Shown here in pieces: positions 10,126 to 25,768 of a stretch of DNA of 64,000 nucleotides. This stretch comes from Eublepharis macularius (lineage: Eukaryota > Chordata > Lepidosauria > Squamata > Eublepharidae). A program made the position numbers and the translations under genes. The DNA is taken from positions 24,076,001 through 24,140,000 of the forward strand of contig NC_072801.1 in the NCBI RefSeq assembly GCF_028583425.1, given 5' to 3'. A model generated the notes under the pieces. That model made no database searches. It was not told where the DNA came from and saw only the letters and a program-made list of their open reading frames with translations. Position 1 is the first letter of the stretch, and each line of letters begins with the position of its first letter.

Positions 10126-13100
10126 TGCTTTAGGAGGGTGGGGTAGGGCAGTCAGGAGAGGGAAGAGCCTATGGGGGACTTGCACATACAGTCAAAGGAA
10201 TCCTCCCATTGGCTAGATTTGTACTTTATTATTAATATTTTTGCTGCTTTGAAGTGCTCTGTGTTTGATGGGCTGCCTGGAAATGTGACCATGCAAAGAG
10301 AGAGTGCTATCCTAAGTAGAGTTACTCTAGTCTAAGCCTATTGAAATCAGTGGGCTTAGGCTGGAGTAATTCTTGTTTAGGATTGCACTGAGAATCTTGC
10401 TTTCCTTTTATTGTTTTGGCTTTCATGCTGAAATGCTGAGGGATGGGACCATACCTTTCTCCTGAGTTTTCTGTTGCTATTGTCCTTAATCCCGCTGTTT
10501 TAATATACCTGTCGATTTCTGTCTTTTGGAATCCCCACCTGTGAACGAGGAAGGGAGTGAGCAAGCACAGAGCCAAATCTGGCCCTGAGCTCCCTGCTGC
10601 TTACCAGCCCAGAAGCCAAAATATGGGGCTAGGAGGGCATGTAGTGTTGATGTAGTCTTAGGGAACCCCAGTTGGCTATAGGGTGTGGCCTCCTTTCTTC
10701 TTAAATAAGCCCTTCATTTAAACAAATTGCTGACACAGGGTTTGGAACGTGATGGGCATCCTGCATCATCAACTGGTGTACATCAAATGTTTTGCACAGA
10801 TTTAAGCTGGAGGGGAAGGGAGGGGGGTTCATTGTACACATTCCTGGAAAGGCTGTGGTTGATGGGCACTTAAGTGTTGTTCAGCAACCTCTACAAAGTA
10901 GAAGCGTGTGTGGCTGTCATGGATGCCTGGATCTCCTGCATCAAAATACAACATAAGAGTGTTGCTTTTTGAATAAGCTGAAAGATTTCCAGCCAAGGCA
11001 TCAGAGTTGCCTTCTTCCTTTTCTACACTTGGAGAATGCTACAAAACATAGGTAGGAAGGAAGAGTACGAGGATTCCTTCCTTGGTCCTCAAACCTTTAC
11101 CACTGAATGGAGTTGTAAGGAAAGGGAATCTTAAAGGAACTTTTTGGAGTGTGTGTGCGCGTGCGTGCACATAGTGGGTGGTGGTAATAAATGATCGCAA
11201 TTCTAGTGGATGGAACTGGAAACATAGAAGTAACCCTTCACTGGAGAAGGTCTGAATATCTTCACATGATACAGCGTGATTGACATCAGAGGTATTTGCA
11301 CCCAGCCATCCTTCTTCTTGAAGGAGGCAGCTTATTAAACCGAAAAATGGCAGTGGAGACAGATGCCACATTTTAAGAAGTGGGAAAGCTGGTCTGGAAA
11401 CAGTGCATTCAGTTCACAAAGTACCTCTTCATAACCAGGGTCAAAGTTTGGAGGCAGGGGGAGACGTGCTCTGCAGATTTGCAGCGAAAGCCTGTTTGTG
11501 ATTGTTGGGTTTCCTCTATGTTGTCACCAAGGTATTACTCCCCACCCGCCCTCCAAAGTCCCTACAGTGGGCTTTAAAAAAGGGATGAAGGATAAATGAA
11601 CAATATATTGCACTTCGAAACAATAGTGACCCTCTCAAAGCATGGGAGAGAGGATCTGACAGCTGGAACGGAGTTCAGTGTGCCGAGTGACATGTCTGTT
11701 GTGCAAATTGCTTGCATTGGAAGTGAAGAACTGACTATGACTTGCTACTTTACTCCCATCTTCACCCATAGGATGTTCTAATGTGAGTTGTCATATTAGG
11801 CAGCGAGGGGTGGGGGTGGGTATCTAGGTTGCTGGGACTGTACCTTAAAGTGGAACAGTGTCATGCCTATACAAGTAAGCTGGCTGTGGGTGTTAGTGAT
11901 GTAAGTTTTCAAAGTGCCATCTCTGGGCATGAAGCCCCTTTCTAAACTCCAGGGATCTGGAGCCTCTTCCTTCCTCCCGCCTTCTTCTTCTACATCCCTT
12001 TTCCCCACCCTTATATTCATAAAGAAGGGTGGAGACTCAGCTCAGCACAAGAACCAAAGTGTTGCGAGCTGGGATCGTTGGAATGGGGTTAGGCAGATTC
12101 GCGGAGGTCTAACAGTGGCAGCAAACCTCCGAATCGCAGTGCAGGGAGTCAAGGTTAGGGGGAAAGCTCTGGCCCCTGTGCCGTTTTTGATTCTCCAGGG
12201 TTAGCTGCTCTGTGAATTAGAACGGTGAAGTAGTTGGACCGTTGGTGCAGTCCAGCAGGGCTGCTCTTTGCGTTCTTTTGTTCCTTCTGTAGGAATAGAT
12301 CGGTGCTTCTCCTGCCCCACTCCCAGGGGTTGTGCTAAAACACACCAGTAGTGTAATCTTGCTCAAACCAGCTCAGTGGTCCATATAGTGAAATTTTTCT
12401 CTGTGGAGAAACCAACTTTTTTCCTTTGTATGTTAACACAACATACATTTTTGGGAACTTTTATAGCACGGGTTTGAAAATACTAACTTCCCCCCCTTGT
12501 CTACAGCAACAAGGATTATTTTGTGCAGGTTTTTTTTTTTTAAGAGGGGGGAAAACCCTTTGCAGCTAAGGAAATAAATTCTTTAGGAGCTGGGTGTGGC
12601 AAAGCCCTTCTCCATTTAAAGAAATGGCATCTTTGTAGCTGTGTGGGCATCAAACCAAATATGTCTGTCATGTTGTGTTCATGCCCCTCAGGTCTCTGAC
12701 CTGTTGCTGGAGAGAGAGAGCAAGAAGTAGCAGGGTTGATTTTCTTGGGATCTGGGCCTATAGTGAAGCAAAGGGACTTAGCGTCTGCCCTGAATGCATT
12801 TTGTAAGCAATAAATAAAACAATGCAGCAAGACTAATAAATTGGGTAACTCTTCCCCAACTTAATTGTGCCCTCCCATGGAAGAACTGGCCTGGAAGGGA
12901 ATGATGGGAAGTTTCAGGGCCTTTTGGGAAGAGAATGCCATGTGTGGTGACCTACCCTTGGAGAGGATACAAGTCTCTCCAAGGATGCTTTCCACAAACC
13001 TTGTTTCTGTAAAGACTCCACTGCCTTAAATGTAATAGTCTCAGGTCAAGCAGCCTGAATTGAACCTGAATGCGGATAAAGAGACCCATTCTTTGGAGTT

Positions 13101-13345
13101 TAAGGCTCCATTCATTGGAAAGTTGGTGCTTTTTCATTCAACGGGATTTGTTTCCAAGTAAGCCTGTATAATGTTAGACTACAAGGCTGTGACACTCTTC
13201 ATGTATGTTCTGAAGAAAACCAACTGAGCTCAATGGGGTTTATACCTATCCGTGTAGGCTTGTAGTGTTAGCAAGAAACAAGCCCCCCCCCACTTGTATT
13301 ACTTGCGCAAACTTCCAATAAATGTGTGTAAGACTGAGGTCAAAG
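10126..13345 (+). other. SNX8: SNX8 3' untranslated region (end uncertain)
   Basis: No coding exon is seen between the SNX8 stop and NUDT1. Candidate poly(A) signals on the + strand are AATAAA at 12809 and 12813, at 12835, and at 13317; the last is followed by a GT-rich stretch. ATTAAA lies at 13705. Human SNX8 also has a long 3'UTR. The segment holds one short palindromic repeat (10311-10395) and GT-rich runs near 11148. The true end cannot be fixed from sequence alone. Confidence 0.5.
10311..10395. repeat. Short palindromic dispersed repeat
   Basis: The arms agttactctagtctaagcc and its near complement ggcttaggctggagtaatt flank attgaaatcagt. A related copy is at 58320-58425. Confidence 0.7.
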
Positions 13346-14617
13346 ACCTTGCTTTTCTCTGCTTTGCCTACCAAGAAAGGGCAGGTGTACATTATTAGCC
13401 AGAAAATGCTGTTTCTGATGGCCCAGTCCCTGTAGCTTTGGAGGTGTTTATTTCCCTTTCTTTTGTAAGAAACCAAATTTTGGAATATCCAAGTTTTCTA
13501 ACTTGGTGCTTCTTCCCCCAGTGCTTTGCACAAATAGAGCCATGTGTTTGGGTTTTTTTTATTTGACAAAGCACTTTATCAAACTGCAGGAATTAGAGAA
13601 TTTATGGCTACAGCTGGAAGATAAAATGTTTACAAATTTTATGACACCCCACGAATTCTATCAACAAATGTTACAAAAAATGTATTTGTATTCATAAAAC
13701 TTCTATTAAAAAAGTTTATTTCAGTTATAAATGTTTTCCTGTTACCCTGAAACTGGTGTTATGAGGGGGCACAAACTTCTTATGTATGATTTAAATATTC
13801 CTTGAAAACTTCCACCTGAAAACACTGCAGCTGCCAAAATTAAACCCCACAGGCCCCTTACAAGTTCCAACCTCTTATGAATTTATACTTCAGGACTGTG
13901 TTTTTTTAAAAAAACAAAACATCATGTTGGTCTGGTAAACGGTGGGCAAGATAGTAATTTTATTTGTAATACGTTTTCAGAATGAGTGTTGACTGCCCTC
14001 TCTCCATATTTGTCAATGACGAATGGAGGTCTTATAAGGAATCTGAAAACATGACCCTAATGCAGTTATGGTCCATGGCAAGAACTCACCGTCACCGGTT
14101 GGTTTTCCTTTGTATTTTAATTTAATTTTACTAATCAGCGTATTCCGTTGTCTTCAAGAAAGGGAGAACTACAGGGTTGCTGCCTCCCCTCCCAGAGAAG
14201 GCAAATTCCATTTCTTTTGAGTCTGAATAGAAGGAATGAATTTGCCAAACTGTAGGATTTCCCATCAGAGTATTACAGTGATAGGAGAAGCCACAACTGG
14301 CTGAACTCTTCCCCTTCTGGGAGACTATGGGGAATACAAGACTGATCTTAAGGCGACTGTTTATAAACTAGAACTAGAGTCAAGATTGATTCTTCCTTAG
14401 TAAAGAATCTGGGAACCTCAGTGGAGGCAACTGCTCAGTTCTCTGATGGTTTTCTCCCCAACAGAGGGGCTTCCTTTTGTCCTCCTGCCATCCATGTTAT
14501 ACAATTAGATGTGCTTTGAACTGGAGACAAAGACTTTCACACACAGTAGAATGGCTCATTGTTTGCCCTGATACAAGTTGGTAGCTTAGCGTAGAGGGCC
14601 TCCAAGATATTTTCCCC

Positions 14618-14790
14618 CTAGACCGTCTCCACTTCTTTCAAGCTGTACTCTAAGATCGTATCCTGCCCCTGGAACTTGAAATAACCAACAAACAACTTCT
14701 TCTGCAGAAGCAGAGGAAACCAGTAGCTGTCATCAGGCCACATATTCTTGAAGGGCACCTGGTCCAATTCAAACCACTGTGGACGCATTT
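14618..14790 (-). CDS. NUDT1: NUDT1 last coding exon
   Basis: The acceptor is ccttgcag. The exon encodes [20 protein letters not shown] and ends [10 protein letters not shown] with TAG at 14620-14618. Its 3'UTR runs leftwards; a - strand AATAAA sits at 13964-13959. Confidence 0.95.
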
Positions 14791-17700
14791 CTGCAAGGAG
14801 AAGAAAAGAACATAACAGATTAGGGAAATTAGACTGGAAGAGGAAAATGGCTCCCCAACCATTTATTTGTATAAAATATTTATTAGCTGCCTTTCCACCA
14901 AAAAGGAGCTTAAGCAGTGCATAGAATAAAATATAGACAAAACAAATGTTTTTGCAATAGAAAATAAATAATTAAAATATAAACAAGATCTAAAAATAAA
15001 TCGAAGGCTGAACAAAAAGGATTGCTGCTTAGATAATCACTCTGAAATCGCTTCTACCAGAAATCCTGTGGGTCTCTTTTGAATTGTTCACAGATTTTTC
15101 TGTGCATGTAGACGTGTTATCACTCGACACAGCCTAGGAAGGGACACATGAAGCTGCCTTATGTTGAATCAGTCCACTGGTCCATCAAAGTCCGTATTGT
15201 CTACTCTGATTGTCAAATGACTCTCTGGGGTTTCAGGTGGAGGTCTTTCGCATCACCTGGAGATGCCAGGGATTGAATCTGGGACCTTCAGCATGCCAAA
15301 GAGATGCTCTGCCTTTGAACTACGCCCCCTCCTGACTTTTCTCTTAAACTTGATTTCCTGTTCTCTCTCCACAACTAGTGTCCAGCTCCAGCCTTATTGT
15401 TACTGCCAGAATTTAGAGGTTTGGCCTGTTGACACCCAGAGGAAGAGGTGAAAGGGGAGTTCTAGCTGTCCTGTCCCATGAAGATTTTAGAAGAGGCCAC
15501 CCTGGGTGTTAGCTCTGCTCCTGGCCTCCAAAGGGTGACAAAGATGCATCGAGGCAGTGGTCCCCTAAACTAGATCAGCTGCAGACTTGGCGGCGGGGGG
15601 CGGGGGAACTTCCTATCAACTGGTCCCTTTGCTTAGGCTGCCTAGGTATAATTCACTAAGTGTTTTTAAAGTGGTCTGCTCGTGTGAGCGGTATGACAGA
15701 GGAAGGAGGGGAATCTAACAGTAAGAAAAAAAAATCAAGAGTTGGGTGCACTTGGGCCTGAAAGTCTCCACTGATAGAAGGTTCACTCATCCCATACCAC
15801 ACCATTCACGTAAGGTGGCACTTGGGTTAAGTAACTGATTTTGGGCCACAGTGTGGCCTTGTCTGTAATGAGTTCTCTCTTTAACATGATCCAGGTTGCA
15901 TGGTTTGATAGGAGGCTGGAAGCTGCCTGTGGCCCCAGTCAATCCGATAAAGATAAGGAAAGAGGGTCTATTCCACGACCAGCATGCAGTCACTTGTAAA
16001 CAAGCCGGATGAATCCTCTGACTCAACCTGGGTCAACTGCAAAGTCACTAAGGGCGACCATTTTCAGTACGATGCCTTCTTACCGTCACTTTCTCTCGGC
16101 TCTCCTTGGAAACTGTCGGCCCGGAAGATGTGGACTTCCATCAGCTCTGCGTTACCCACAAATTCAAAAGTGATCCGGCCTATCTTCTGTAAGGTGTCCA
16201 CAGACAGTCCACTCTCTTCCTGTAGCTCCCTGTTGACAAAGAGCAATGCTAATGTGGAACTAGGACACGCGAGCAGATGCTTGTTGCTTTCCTCTCATCT
16301 TCCCTGCCCTGACAATGTATAAGTCACTGCAATGCCAGGAACACTGGTAGGGCATTTGGAATGAGTGTCAAGAATTGGTTGCTTTGCCTCTGGTACACGA
16401 CAAAAAGTTATTGTAAACACATATTTACAACACAGAACGGTGAATGTGCAAACAGGAGCCCTCATAAAGATACTCTGGGCACAGGTAGTGATGGATCCAC
16501 AAACTCCCAACAGGTAGCCATACCAGCACTCCTTGTGACAGAAGCACAGAAGTATAGATCTTTACAAGGGGTAACATACCAGTGATGTTACGTATTTACT
16601 TATTTATACCTCACTGTTCTGTCCAATGGAGACCTAAAGAGGCTTGCATCAAGCTCATCTCTGTTTTATCCTCATAACCCTTCTGTGAGGACGATTAAAG
16701 TGACTGGCCCAAGATCACCCAGTGAACTTCGCGGAGTGAGGGGTCAGCCCCTGGTCTCCCAGACCCGAGTATGACACTCTAACCGCTACAGCACACATTC
16801 CAGGGAATCCACAGCACTCCAGAATACTTGTGCTTAAAGCTTGTTTGCTTTGTATTCGACAGTTGCAGATGGAAACCGCAAGTTGCCCATAATTCTTCCT
16901 AGAGAAAACTGCTATTTACTTTGACAGGCTGCAGACATTTAACCGATCTTGTTAATTAGACCCATCTGTAACATGAGTAATATGGATAACCAGAGAGTTC
17001 TGGCAGTCCCTCCCCATTAAGGATAATAGAAATCCTGGGTAGGATTCGAACCTTTCTTTAGTGCTTCTCTGACATACTCCATTTTTCACATTAACCCCGA
17101 TTTAACATTTCAATTAATTTTAGACCACCTTTCCAGAACACGCACCGGCAGCGACTGATGAAGCCGCTGCATAAGATGCTACTCTGGTTTGATAAAGCCA
17201 GCTGGAAATGCCTTTGCATGGATCTCAGTCAGTGGAAACAAAAGGCAATCTGAGTTCAAAAGGCCGCTGAAGAATGACTAAAAGGAGCTTCTGATAAATT
17301 TGTATGCCATGGGGCCTTTTATGATCAATGCAATAGGGGGTCACGATGAAGCCAGAAACCTCTTTGCAAGAACACTGCACAGCCAGAGTATCACAGAGTA
17401 TTGGCCAGGCAAAGGGAGGGGATCATGGCAACGTGCACCTCTGACTCCCAGCTTGCCTTCTAATTTTTTAAAAAGAGGATATGGGTGGTGAAGATAGAGC
17501 CACGTGTACTGAGAATATGTACCATACCAACTTGCAGTCAAGTACTATTTTCTCAAGAGGACAGATTGATTATTTAAAAATCAATTTTTATTCTACTTCA
17601 TTTATACTCTGCCTTTGTCTCCACTGGGGACCCAAAGCAACTTTCATCATTCTCCTCTCTTCCATTTTCACAGCAACCACCTGGTGAGGTGAGTTAGTCT

Positions 17701-19463
17701 AGGAGTGTGTGACTGGCCCAAGGGCACCCAACAAGCTTACATGGCAGAGTGAGGAACTGAACCTGGGTCTCCCAGATCCTAGTTCAGAACTCTAACCACA
17801 ACACCAACTAACTTTTTCTGTGATCATCTCTCTTCTTCCCTAAGCAGTCTTCTCAATGCACCAGCTTTCTAGTTTACTGGAAGCTTTTCAAAAAAAAAAA
17901 CAGGAGATGTATTCAAACCTGCTAATGTTTCCTATTCATTTTGAGATGGTATCAGACCCAGGAAGACTGTGCTTGTTTGCTTTTCTCCAACTATCCAGAG
18001 TGGCTTTCATTTAGGGAATTCTAACTAGCTTCACGGGAGTGCAAATGGCTGATGGAAGCCAACAGGTATGATGCCAGCCTCACAGATTGTTTTATTTATT
18101 TTACTTAGGGTGGTTTTTGATGTTTCTGCCAGAAAGGTGCTCAAGGACCTAACAAATTTTTTAAAAATACAGCATCATCCCAAGATCACTATATAAAGAG
18201 CTTAAAACAAACTCCAGCAATAAAACCAGTGGTGTTAAAATATGTTTAAAAAGTAAAATAGTAATTGAAATGGGATCAAAAGCATGGATAAATACGGAAG
18301 AATTTTCCTATTGCCCAAAAGATGTTAATGTGAGGAACTGGGCAAACTCAACCACCAGGGAGTTGGTGGGGCTGGCAGAAAAACCTGTAATTACAGATGA
18401 AACTTCCTTATGAGACCATCAGTCCATCAAGGTGAGTACTGTCCACTCAGACCAGCAGTGCCTCTCCAGAGTCTCACATACTGCCTGGTGCTTTTAGCTG
18501 GAGATGCCAGAAACTGAACTTTGGACCTTCTGCATGCAAAGCGGACTCTTCCACTGAGCCACAGCCCTTTATGATCACAGTGACTGGGGGGGAAATGTCA
18601 CCCTTCCTGCAAAAACTGTTACAGGCTCTGGCAGCAACCAAAGCCAGGGCCTTTTCAGTCCTGGCACCTACCTGGTAGAACTCTCTGTTGGTGGGAACTA
18701 GGGCCCAGCAGGATTTGCTATCTTTTTGCTGGGCCTGCAAGACAGAGATGTTCTGCCAGGCACACGGTTCAGGCCGGGGTTGAGTGTAGCTCCTTGTTTA
18801 GCTGTTTTTAGCCGGTCTCTTGTTGAGGGGAGAATCCAGCTCGCCTCCTCCCAATTGTCTGCCAACCTCCTAACAGGTATACCATTACCCATTCCATGGG
18901 ATTTACCCGATTTATCTGATTGGGCTTCAGCATATGGGCTGCAGGAAAAGTTGTTGCCTCTTGCACTTTGTATGATTTTATATAATGTGATGTATGTTTT
19001 AATACAATTTTTATATAATGGATTTAAATGTGTCTGATTGTTGTCTGCTGCTCTGAGCCTGCGTGTACAAATGCAAACGCAAAAATAAAATGAATGTACA
19101 AATGCAAAAATAAAATAAAAATAAGCAGGGTGTACTGGCATCATTCTGAGACTGTTCACATGAATGTGTTCCTAGGGACCAGCAAAGATTACTTAAATAC
19201 ACTCTTAAGTGTTCCTCTTGCATTTCTGGATCCAAGCCCCAAACAACAGTTTCTACAGTTACACTTTGTTCTCCTGTAGATGTAAGGCCCTAGGACCTGA
19301 TCCAGACTCACCTTCTCGCTGCCTGCTCGACAGTTTCTCCTGGTTGCACTTTCCCTCCAAAGCCATTCCACAGCCCAGCCCCGAAACCGCGTTTCTTCAT
19401 GCCCAGCAGGACTCGCTGCGGCTGCACCACCAGCACTAGTGTGAATAGTTTGCTTGTCAACAT
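14618..19463 (-). CDS. NUDT1: 7,8-dihydro-8-oxoguanine triphosphatase (MTH1), complete coding sequence
   Basis: NUDT1/MTH1 hydrolyses oxidised purine nucleoside triphosphates (8-oxo-dGTP, 2-OH-dATP) to monophosphates and so cleans the nucleotide pool. Exons on the - strand are 19463-19312, 16229-16084 and 14790-14618, all GT-AG with matching phases. The protein is 156 residues, the same length as human. The Nudix box is complete: Gly37, Glu43, then R51-E52-L-x-E-E-x-G-L. Substrate-pocket residues known from human MTH1 are at the same positions: Thr8, Lys23, Phe27, Asn33, Trp117, Asp119 and Asp120. The chosen start begins [17 protein letters not shown] and aligns with the human N-terminus. It lies 10 bases inside an exon whose acceptor is cattacag, so at least one non-coding 5' exon is expected near 20.6-21.0 kb. 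The gene is head-to-head with MRM2 and tail-to-tail with SNX8. Confidence 0.97.
15145..15335 (-). repeat. tRNA-derived SINE, second family
   Basis: Reverse copy: catgaagctgccttatgttg, the ccatcaaagtcc block, gagatgccagggattgaatc and gggaccttcagcatgcc. Confidence 0.8.
16084..16229 (-). CDS. NUDT1: NUDT1 second coding exon (Nudix box)
   Basis: The acceptor is tcaacag and the donor gtaaga. The first base completes Arg51, followed by [15 protein letters not shown] and on to FQGEPRESD. This is the catalytic half of the Nudix box. Confidence 0.96.
16590..16800 (-). repeat. Sauria-type tRNA SINE
   Basis: Reverse copy with tttatacctcactgttctg, gtgactggcccaagatcacc and ctctaaccgctacag (complement of the A box). 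Confidence 0.8.
17575..17818 (-). repeat. Sauria-type tRNA SINE
   Basis: Reverse copy: actctgcctttgtctccact, ggtgaggtgagttagtctag and aacctgggtctcccagatcc. Confidence 0.8.
18395..18575 (-). repeat. tRNA-derived SINE, second family
   Basis: Reverse copy: atcagtccatcaaggtgagt, tagctggagatgccagaaac and ccactgagccacagccc. Confidence 0.75.
18580..19125 (+). repeat. LINE 3' end (CR1/L2 clade, family B)
   Basis: The C-terminal coding remnant (gccagggccttttcagtcct, ctggtagaactctctg) is followed by a 3'UTR and an AAAATAAA-rich tail. A close relative is at 61225-61715. Confidence 0.75.
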
Positions 19464-19473
19464 GCTCAGCTCT
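19312..19473 (-). CDS. NUDT1: NUDT1 first coding exon
   Basis: The ATG is at 19463-19461. The exon carries 10 untranslated bases after the acceptor and ends in phase 2 before gtgagt. It encodes residues 1-50, including [17 protein letters not shown]. Confidence 0.95.
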
Positions 19474-20269
19474 CTGTAATGGGAAGGATGCCAACAGTAA
19501 GATGTGTGCTTATAAGAAAAGGTAGGTCATTATACCGCAGGAGTTAGCTCATTGGGAAGTGGGGAGCGTGTTGGCTCAACAGCAATGTGACATTGCCAAG
19601 TCTTCAGAGAAGCATGCAATTAGTGGGAAAAAATGCCTTTTGGAATAAGCTACTAAGGAAAATAAATTAAGCTTATTATTTCCATTTAAGCCCAAAGAAA
19701 CAAACAAACAATCATAGATTGTGAAATATATTTTCATTCTTGTAAAGAAAATCCAACAGATTCTCTGTACTCCTGTTGCTATTAGCATTTATTTAGAAAT
19801 GCTATTCAAGTAAATAATGTGGATTTCCACAAAGGACCCTGATCCTATCCTTCACTGCAGTAATAAGTTAAGCTTGCACACACAGCCCGTTGGCACCTCA
19901 CTAAGAAAGCCCAACATAACCAGACTTTACACCATGGCCTGTAGATCTGCTGCCTGAAAGATTTGCTTTCTGTATTTCTATCCTTTAATATTTTACAACA
20001 AATCCCAGGTGCCAGGTCACCACAGCACCTAGAAATTTCTCTGTGGCATCTAGTATTTTTAGCAATGATTTTATTGTAATGTTTCTAATGACAAGTACAA
20101 AGCTTACTTACTCTTTCACATCGGAATATGCTTTGCTGTATGGCATAAAAATACATGCACATGAAGGTAGCAATAATTAGAAAATATAGTAATTTACAAA
20201 ACTCTGAAGACTGAAAAGCAAATTTGGCTTCTAAATTTTGGGGCTGGCTTCTTGAACTAAAGAAAATTT

Positions 20270-20470
20270 TGCAAGCTGCCTCATGATAAATCAGGCCATC
20301 AGGTCAGTATTGTCTACTCAGACTGGCTGTAGCTTTCAAAGGTTTTAGGAAGGTCTTTATAACACTACATGACCTACTACCTGGTCTTTTTAACTGGAGA
20401 TGCTGGGGGCTGAACCCTGGGTCTTGTGCCTATAAAGCAGATGCTTTTCCACTGAGCTACTTGTAGTAAC
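20270..20470 (-). repeat. tRNA-derived SINE, second family
   Basis: Reverse copy: caagctgcctcatgataaat, aactggagatgctggggg and ttttccactgagctact. Confidence 0.75.
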
Positions 20471-20487
20471 TTAAAACCAACTAGATT

Positions 20488-20625
20488 TCCAGGATATTAG
20501 CTTTCAAGGAAGCTTTAGAGTCTTTGAAAGCTTAAACCTTGGAAATGTAGTTGGTTTTTAAGGTGCTACTGGACCCGAATCTTGCTTTTCTGCTACAGAC
20601 CAACATAGTTACCCACCTGAAACTA
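20488..20625 (+). repeat. Fold-back dispersed repeat (possible Penelope-like), old copy
   Basis: It shares ggtgctactggac, the ttgcttttctgctacagacc block and tacccacctgaaac with the family described at 23583-24175. Confidence 0.6.
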
Positions 20626-21128
20626 ATAAAAGGTGACACACGAATTTCGTTCCTCTGAGGTCAGCCCTGTCGGAACCAACCCTGTGCCGAGGCAGCGAGA
20701 TCCCCTGCAGAGTTTCCCTTGTTCTAAGCTCGCTGAAATCAATGACCCCAGAATAGGGCGACTCTGCGCAGAACTGCACCGCGTGGGAATCTCCCACCTT
20801 TCCTACCACTCAGGACAAGACGAGTCAAAGTCCAGACCAGCAGTTTCCTTATATGCTGCACCTCCGGGAAGGCGGGAAAACACTCCGGCTGCGAAGTGAT
20901 GAGAGCCGGCAGGGACCTCCTTTCGAGGCGGTGCTTAGCGAAGACTCCGGGCGCGACCAGGAGAGGCGCATGGATGCTGAAGCCGCTTTTCCCCCGGTCT
21001 CTTTCGGTAACGGAACTAGAAGGGGAGACATTCGTTCCCGCGTGGAGGAGGCTTGAGAACCGGACCACATTGGTCCGTTCTTAGTAAGTGTCCCCCTGTT
21101 CCCGGAAATGACGGCCTGACTCGGAGCA

Positions 21129-21140
<12 letters not shown>
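20600..21140. promoter_or_regulatory. Putative bidirectional NUDT1/MRM2 promoter
   Basis: This CpG-bearing segment lies between the divergent NUDT1 and MRM2 genes. Within it, CGGACC-acatt-GGTCCG (21061-21077) is an exact inverted repeat whose loop overlaps an inverted CCAAT box (ATTGG). About 20 bases on is cccggaaatgacgg, an ETS-like site next to a CRE/ATF-like half site. A shared promoter is inferred from gene orientation and CpG content; start sites are not visible. Confidence 0.6.

Positions 21141-25768
<4,628 letters not shown>

Noticed and set aside
18698-19235. Reverse-strand open frames of 74-153 codons near 19 kb as genes
   Set aside because: They overlap the 3' end of a LINE lying on the + strand and have no recognisable protein.
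20853-21084. Long MRM2 N-terminus from the frame open over 20896-21081
   Set aside because: Joining it through the donor at 21084 to exon 2 creates a stop codon at the junction, and human MRM2 has no such extension.
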